Below, one piece after another: positions 5,487 to 9,152 of a DNA stretch of 9,152 nt (its first letter is position 1; every line of letters begins with the position of its first letter). The notes beneath the pieces are model-generated. The model was not told the DNA's origin. It ran no database searches and was given only the letters and a program-made list of their open reading frames with translations. The position numbers were made by a program, and so were the translations under genes. Source of the stretch: Trueperaceae bacterium (GTDB taxonomy: Bacteria > Deinococcota > Deinococci > Deinococcales > Trueperaceae); assembly GCA_007128755.1 (NCBI GenBank), contig SKWV01000221.1, forward strand, positions 1 through 9,152. Reading direction: 5' to 3'.

Positions 5487-6488
5487 ATGTCGAGTTTCCG
5501 CAAGGACCCGTTCGGCGAGGCCTGGGTGCTCATGTCCCCGGAGCGCGGCCTGCAGCCGTCCGACTTCGGGAGCGCCTCCCACCCCCCCGGGACCTCGCCG
5601 CTGGTGCCGGGGCGCGAGCGCGGCCTTCCGGGGGAGATCCAGGCGCTGCGCGCCAGCTCGTCGCAGGCCAACGCCCCGGACTGGCGCGCGCGCGTGCTGC
5701 CGATGCCGGGCACGCCGTTCAGCCAGCGGCCGTTCCGCGAGAGCAGCGCGGGCCTGTACGTGTCCGGCACCGCGAGCGGCTACCAGGAGCTGATCGTCGA
5801 GCATCCGGATCCTGCCATGACGCTCGAGGCGATGCCGCGCGAGCACATGTCCGATCTCCTGCGCCTCTACCGTGACCGCCTCGCCTTCCTCGCCGAGCGA
5901 CCCGGCGTGCGCCACGTGCAGCTGACCCGGAACGTCGGCCGAGCGGCGGGCGCGCTCTACGACCACCCCCATGCCCAGGTCCTGGCGCTGCCGGTGACCA
6001 ACCGCTGGGTCGAGGAGGAGGCCGCGTCCGCGTCGGCCCATCATCGTGAGCACGGGCGCTGCCTCTTCTGCGACGTGGTGAGCGCCGAGACGGCGAGCCG
6101 GGAGCGGGTCGTGACGAGCAACGCCTCCTTCGTGGCCATCGCCCCGTGGGCCTCCAAGACACCCTTCGAGACCTGGATCCTGCCGCGTGAGCACCAGAGC
6201 GCGTTCTCGTCGTTGGCGTCGAACCGGCTCGAGGCGCTGGGAGACATCCTCCAGACCGTGCTGCACGCCTTCGGCGTGGCCCTCGACCACCCGCCCTACA
6301 ACATGATCCTGCACACCCGGCCCACGCCGTCGGACGCCACGTACCACTGGCACATCGAGATGCTTCCGCGACTCACGCGCCAGGCGGGCTTCGACTGGGG
6401 GAGCGGGTACTACGTGAACCCCACGCCACCGGAGGACGCCGCACGCTTCTTGCGCGAGGCGGCGGCGCTGGCGGAGGTCGCGTCGTGA
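5487..6488 (+). CDS. GalT-family nucleotidyltransferase (galactose-1-phosphate uridylyltransferase-like)
   Basis: A 333-residue member of the HIT-superfamily GalT group, which transfers a nucleotidyl group through a covalent histidine intermediate. The sequence follows the family along its length: FRKDPFGEAWVLMSPER (4-20), the active-site HPHAQ (160-164, nucleophile H162), CLFCD (192-196), PFETWILPREHQ (226-237), HWHIEMLPRL (287-296) and AGFDWGSGYYVNP (300-312). The N-terminal zinc site is degraded: where homologues have CPFCPG there is SPLVPG (37-42), and the GxHE histidine is Q100. The second, CxxC-type site (C192, C195, probably H236 and H287/H289) looks kept. The ATG at 5487 follows a -10 box directly; the frame is open far upstream but that part is antisense to the HD-GYP gene. 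With no galK or galE nearby, the sugar or nucleotide substrate is uncertain; a relative such as ADP-glucose phosphorylase is possible. Confidence 0.85.
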   Translation: MSSFRKDPFGEAWVLMSPERGLQPSDFGSASHPPGTSPLVPGRERGLPGEIQALRASSSQANAPDWRARVLPMPGTPFSQRPFRESSAGLYVSGTASGYQELIVEHPDPAMTLEAMPREHMSDLLRLYRDRLAFLAERPGVRHVQLTRNVGRAAGALYDHPHAQVLALPVTNRWVEEEAASASAHHREHGRCLFCDVVSAETASRERVVTSNASFVAIAPWASKTPFETWILPREHQSAFSSLASNRLEALGDILQTVLHAFGVALDHPPYNMILHTRPTPSDATYHWHIEMLPRLTRQAGFDWGSGYYVNPTPPEDAARFLREAAALAEVAS

Positions 6489-6886
6489 GCCTGCGGCAGG
6501 GGGAGGCGCCCGAGGTCGACGAGCCCCGCCGACTACGCGGCGCGACGCGCCTGGCGCCGGTGGAGCCGCTCGATCCGGCGGCGACGGACCCGAAGCGTCC
6601 CGTGCGTGTCGCGCGGTTCGTGAACGCTCTGCTGGTCCTGCTCTGCCTGGCGGGCAGCCTACAGGTGCTGGGGCTGATCGGCGTCGAGGGGCAGCGCCTG
6701 TGGCACACGGAGCGCGAGGTCGCCCGGCTCGAGTCCGAGCTCGTCGCCATCCGCTCCGAGAGCCACGACCTGCTCGAGGTCGCGCGACGGGACGGCGATC
6801 AGGGGTACCGAGAGCAGCTGGCGCGGCGCCAGGGCTACGTCTTCCCGTTCGAGACGCGTTTCGTCGGTCCGCGCGCTGCTCCTTGA
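6485..6886 (+). CDS. FtsB/DivIC-like septum formation initiator protein
   Basis: A 133-residue bitopic membrane protein. A charged, proline-rich cytoplasmic N-terminus (1-43) precedes one transmembrane helix (about 44-66, FVNALLVLLCLAGSLQVLGLIG). A short coiled coil follows (about 70-100, EREVARLESELVAIRSES), then the family-typical end: YREQLARRQGYVFPFETRF (108-126), comparable to the segment after the FtsB/DivIC coiled coil where an arm ending in a G-x-x-x-P-G-E-like turn occurs. FtsB/DivIC proteins pair with FtsL and DivIB/FtsQ in the divisome. The sequence is poorly conserved in this family, so the call rests mainly on topology and the C-terminal pattern. The GTG start at 6485 overlaps the stop of the GalT-family gene by four bases (GTGA), implying cotranscription and coupled translation. 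Confidence 0.78.
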   Translation: MSLRQGEAPEVDEPRRLRGATRLAPVEPLDPAATDPKRPVRVARFVNALLVLLCLAGSLQVLGLIGVEGQRLWHTEREVARLESELVAIRSESHDLLEVARRDGDQGYREQLARRQGYVFPFETRFVGPRAAP

Positions 6887-6917
6887 AGGCCACCGGGGTC
6901 GCGGCGCGGCTGCGCGG

Positions 6918-6929
6918 TATCGTGACGAT
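6918..6929 (+). promoter_or_regulatory. Candidate -10 box with overlapping palindrome before the carboxyltransferase gene
   Basis: TATCGT (6918-6923) fits a -10 hexamer and would give a leader of about 30 nt. It overlaps the perfect 11-base palindrome ATCGT-G-ACGAT (6919-6929), which would cover the predicted start of transcription and could be an operator. No good -35 is present, and an 11-base palindrome can occur by chance. Confidence 0.3.
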
Positions 6930-6946
6930 CGGTCCGCTGCACCGCC

Positions 6947-6951
6947 GGAGG
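6947..6951 (+). promoter_or_regulatory. Shine-Dalgarno of the carboxyltransferase gene
   Basis: GGAGG ends 7 nt before the ATG at 6959, a strong and well-spaced ribosome binding site that fixes this start. It contrasts with nfo, nucS and the GalT-family gene, which lack one and appear leaderless. Confidence 0.85.
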
Positions 6952-6958
6952 CACGCCC

Positions 6959-8512
6959 ATGGCCGATGACACGCTCGCCTGGATGAACGAACTCACCGCC
7001 GAGATGGAGGAGCGCCGCAAGCGCATCGCCCGCGGCGGCGGCGAGGTGCGTATCCACAAGCAGCACGACGCCGGCAAGATGACCGCCCGAGAGCGGTTGG
7101 ACACGCTCCTCGACGAGGACTCGTTCATCGAGATCGGCGCGTTCGTCGAGCCGCTCCACGAGGGCTTCGACGCGCCCGGCGAGGGGGTCGTGACCGGCTA
7201 CGGCACGATCGACGGCCGGACGGTGTTCGTGTTCAGCCAGGACTTCACCGTGCAGGGCGGCAGCCTCGGCAAGATGCACGCCCAGAAGATCTGCCGCGTG
7301 ATGGACTTGGCCGTCCAGAACGGCTGCCCCATCATCGGCCTCAACGACTCGGCCGGCGCCCGCATCCAAGAAGGCGTCGACGCCCTGTCGGGCTACGGCG
7401 AGGTCTTCTACCGGAACGCGGTCTACTCCGGGGTCGTCCCGCAACTCTCGGCGATCCTCGGCCCGTGCGCCGGCGGCGCCGTCTACAGCCCGGCCCTCAC
7501 CGACTTCGTGTTGATGGCGCGCGACACGGCCTACATGTTCATCACCGGCCCCGACGTGATCCGCTCGGTCACGAAGGAGGACGTGACGCTCGCCGAGCTC
7601 GGCGGTGCCGACGTCCACGCCCGCCGCTCGGGCGTCGCGCATCTGGTGGCCGACGACGACGCCGCCGTGCTCGCCATGCTGCGGACGCTGCTCGCGTTCC
7701 TGCCGCAGAGCGCCAAGGAGCGCCCGCCGGTGCGCTCGACGCGCGATCCCGACACGCGCGAGACGCCGGAACTCGCCCGGGTGGTGCACCCCGACCAGCG
7801 CCGGCCGTACGCGATGCACGACGTGATCACGGCGATCGTGGACGACCGCCGGTTCTTCGAGACGCAGGCCGACTTCGCGCGCAACATGATCACCGGCTTC
7901 GCGCATCTCGGCGGCGGCGCCGTCGGCATCGTCGCGAACAACCCCCGGCACTTGGCCGGGACGCTCACGATCGACGCCTCCGACAAGGCGGCGCGCTTCA
8001 TCCGGACGTGCGACGCCTTCAACGTCCCCATCGTGACGTTCGTCGACGTGACCGGCTTCCTGCCGGGTGTGGCCCAGGAGCACGCGGGCATCATCCGGCA
8101 CGGTGCCAAGATGCTGTTCGCGTACGCCGAGGCGACGGTGCCGAAGCTCACCGTCATCACGCGCAAGAGCTACGGCGGCGCGTACCTGGCGATGAACTCG
8201 AAGGACATGGGCGCCGACGTGGTGCTCGCATGGCCGACGGCCGCCGTCGCCGTGATGGGGGCCGAGGGGGCCGCCAACGTCGTGTTCCGGCGTGAGATCG
8301 CCGCGGCGCGCGATCCCGACGCGGTGCGCGCCGCGAAGATCGCGGAGTACCGCAAGGCGTTCGACACGCCCTACCTCGCGGCAGGTCGGGGCTACGTCGA
8401 CGACGTCGTCGACCCCAAGGACACCCGGCGCATGCTCATCAGGCACCTGCGGATGCTGGCGGACAAGCGCGTCGAGCGACCGTACAAGCGCCACGGCAAC
8501 ATGCCGCTGTAG
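6959..8512 (+). CDS. Acyl-CoA carboxylase carboxyltransferase (beta) subunit, propionyl-CoA carboxylase type
   Basis: A 517-residue carboxyltransferase of the PccB/AccB/MmdA family, which moves CO2 from carboxybiotin to an acyl-CoA (propionyl or acetyl) and works as a hexamer with a biotin carboxylase/BCCP subunit. The crotonase-like N-half has ARERLDTLLD (43-52), FSQDFTVQGGSLGKMH (92-107), NDSAGARIQEG (129-139) and the oxyanion-hole segment GPCAGGAVYSPAL (168-180). The C-half has DVTGFLPGVAQE (363-374), RKSYGGAYLAMNSK (402-415), AWPTAAVAVMGAEGAAN (424-440) and the family-typical end YKRHGNMPL. Length is standard and the gene looks intact. The residue after YGGAY, a specificity position in Streptomyces (Asp in PccB, Ile in AccB), is L410, so acyl preference is open. 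A methylmalonyl-CoA decarboxylase alpha subunit is an alternative, but no sodium-pump genes are seen. No alpha or biotin-carrier gene follows; the next gene converges 10 nt away. Confidence 0.96.
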   Translation: MADDTLAWMNELTAEMEERRKRIARGGGEVRIHKQHDAGKMTARERLDTLLDEDSFIEIGAFVEPLHEGFDAPGEGVVTGYGTIDGRTVFVFSQDFTVQGGSLGKMHAQKICRVMDLAVQNGCPIIGLNDSAGARIQEGVDALSGYGEVFYRNAVYSGVVPQLSAILGPCAGGAVYSPALTDFVLMARDTAYMFITGPDVIRSVTKEDVTLAELGGADVHARRSGVAHLVADDDAAVLAMLRTLLAFLPQSAKERPPVRSTRDPDTRETPELARVVHPDQRRPYAMHDVITAIVDDRRFFETQADFARNMITGFAHLGGGAVGIVANNPRHLAGTLTIDASDKAARFIRTCDAFNVPIVTFVDVTGFLPGVAQEHAGIIRHGAKMLFAYAEATVPKLTVITRKSYGGAYLAMNSKDMGADVVLAWPTAAVAVMGAEGAANVVFRREIAAARDPDAVRAAKIAEYRKAFDTPYLAAGRGYVDDVVDPKDTRRMLIRHLRMLADKRVERPYKRHGNMPL

Positions 8513-8522
8513 CGCGCCGGTC

Positions 8523-9152
8523 TCAGGCGGGTGCGTGCCGCGCGCGCATCAGCGGCGCGAAGCCGATGAGCGCCACGGTCGCGATGACGAGGCTCACGAG
8601 CACGGCGGCGAAGAAGGCGGCCTCCGGGGCGCCGCCACCCGGCGCCGGGTCGAAGCGGCCGATGACGGCGCCGAGCCCCCACTGCAGCAGCGCGCCGCCG
8701 CCGATGCCGAACAGGTTCACCGCCGTGACGGCGCGGCCGGGCATGGCGGGGAAGCTCGCGCGCGCCAGCGCGAAGCAGAGCAGGTTGGCGCTGCCCCCCA
8801 GGCCGACGAGGGCGAAGACGGCCGCGACCGCCCACCGGGGCCACGTTGGATCGACCACGAGCAGGGCGGCCAACGCGGCCACCATGAGCACCCCGCCCGC
8901 GCCGGCCGTGCGCGCCAGCCCCAGGCGCGTCGAGATGGGCCCGGCGGACAGGAACCCGAGCGACGTCGCCAGCCCCATGACGAGCAGCACGTTCCCGGTC
9001 TCGATCGGGCTCGCACCGAGCCGCTGCGTGAGGTACGGACCGGCCCACAGCCCCTGGTAGGCGAAGAGCAGGCCGGCCAGGGCGAACGTGAGGCCCGCGA
9101 GGCGCCAGAAGCGGCCGCTGCGGAAGACGTCGGCGAGCCGCGCGGCACCGGC
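8523..9152 (-). CDS. MFS transporter, C-terminal half (runs off right edge)
   Basis: The last 209 residues of a major facilitator superfamily transporter; the frame is open from the right edge to the TGA at 8523. Six hydrophobic helices can be counted at about residues 16-36, 54-72, 84-101, 107-129, 142-165 and 178-201 of the visible part, matching TM7-TM12. The first contains AYQGLWAGPYL, a pattern I associate with DHA1/nitrate-nitrite-like MFS proteins of proteobacteria and Deinococcota. Charged loop residues (TRLGL at about 75-79) follow the second helix as in the family's loop 8-9. A GTG inside the frame at 8990 is not the start, because the coding pattern and TM7 lie upstream of it. Substrate cannot be inferred. 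It converges on the carboxyltransferase gene, with 10 nt between the stop codons. Confidence 0.85.
   Translation of the reverse strand, partial: AGAARLADVFRSGRFWRLAGLTFALAGLLFAYQGLWAGPYLTQRLGASPIETGNVLLVMGLATSLGFLSAGPISTRLGLARTAGAGGVLMVAALAALLVVDPTWPRWAVAAVFALVGLGGSANLLCFALARASFPAMPGRAVTAVNLFGIGGGALLQWGLGAVIGRFDPAPGGGAPEAAFFAAVLVSLVIATVALIGFAPLMRARHAPA

Noticed and set aside
5472..6893. A 473-codon minus-strand open frame opposite the GalT-family gene
   Set aside because: Arginine/glycine-rich shadow of the plus-strand genes with no motif of its own.
6659..8494. A 611-codon minus-strand open frame antisense to the carboxyltransferase gene
   Set aside because: Its composition is rich in His, Arg, Val and Asp, as expected from the complement of a high-G+C gene. 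It has no recognisable domain, and the plus-strand gene is unmistakable.
1..9152. CRISPR array, tRNA/rRNA genes, insertion sequence, prophage or toxin-antitoxin module
   Set aside because: I saw no regularly spaced repeats, no cloverleaf with a GTTCRA-type T-loop, no transposase or integrase motifs, and no small two-gene cassette; all gaps are under 220 bases.

Overview
The window is a stretch of very high G+C bacterial chromosome, densely packed with housekeeping and accessory metabolic genes. I see no mobile elements, RNA genes or CRISPR arrays. Three traits fit a member of the Deinococcota, possibly a Trueperaceae-like lineage, better than an actinobacterium. Several genes have a TANNNT -10 box placed 6-8 nt before the start codon with no Shine-Dalgarno, which predicts leaderless mRNAs. 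The NucS/EndoMS protein looks archaeal in type. A stand-alone acyl-CoA carboxyltransferase is also present. The taxonomic guess is inference from pattern memory only; leaderless promoters are also common in Actinobacteria.

Layout from left to right. (1) Positions 1-113, minus strand: the N-terminus of a metallo-beta-lactamase-fold hydrolase running off the left edge, followed by a 219-base divergent intergenic region with short direct repeats. (2) 333-800, plus: a flavin-reductase-domain protein. (3) 838-2207, minus: an nfo (endonuclease IV) - DinB/YfiT-family pair, overlapping by 4 nt. (4) 2252-3013, plus: nucS/endoMS, a mismatch endonuclease, divergent from nfo across only 44 bp. (5) 3069-5360, minus: an HD-GYP response regulator followed by a YqjM-type ene-reductase. 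(6) 5487-6886, plus: a GalT-family nucleotidyltransferase overlapping by 4 nt an FtsB/DivIC-like septum protein. (7) 6959-8512, plus: the beta (carboxyltransferase) subunit of a propionyl/acetyl-CoA carboxylase. (8) 8523-9152, minus: the C-terminal six helices of an MFS transporter running off the right edge.

The part that most repays attention is the nfo/nucS divergon. Two DNA-repair nucleases, one for AP sites and oxidative damage and one for mismatches, are transcribed away from each other from a 31-bp two-fold-symmetric element. Its perfect 8-bp inverted repeat gives each strand the same -35-like box (TCTACC), a 17-bp spacer and the same -10 box (TAGACT). Each repeat arm therefore serves as -10 for one gene and overlaps the -35 of the other, and both transcripts are predicted to start at or next to the ATG. 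Other points of interest are the GalT homologue, which has lost most of its N-terminal zinc site but keeps the catalytic HPHAQ, and a QxxLF sliding-clamp-like peptide at the NucS C-terminus. I found no convincing wholly new multi-gene system.
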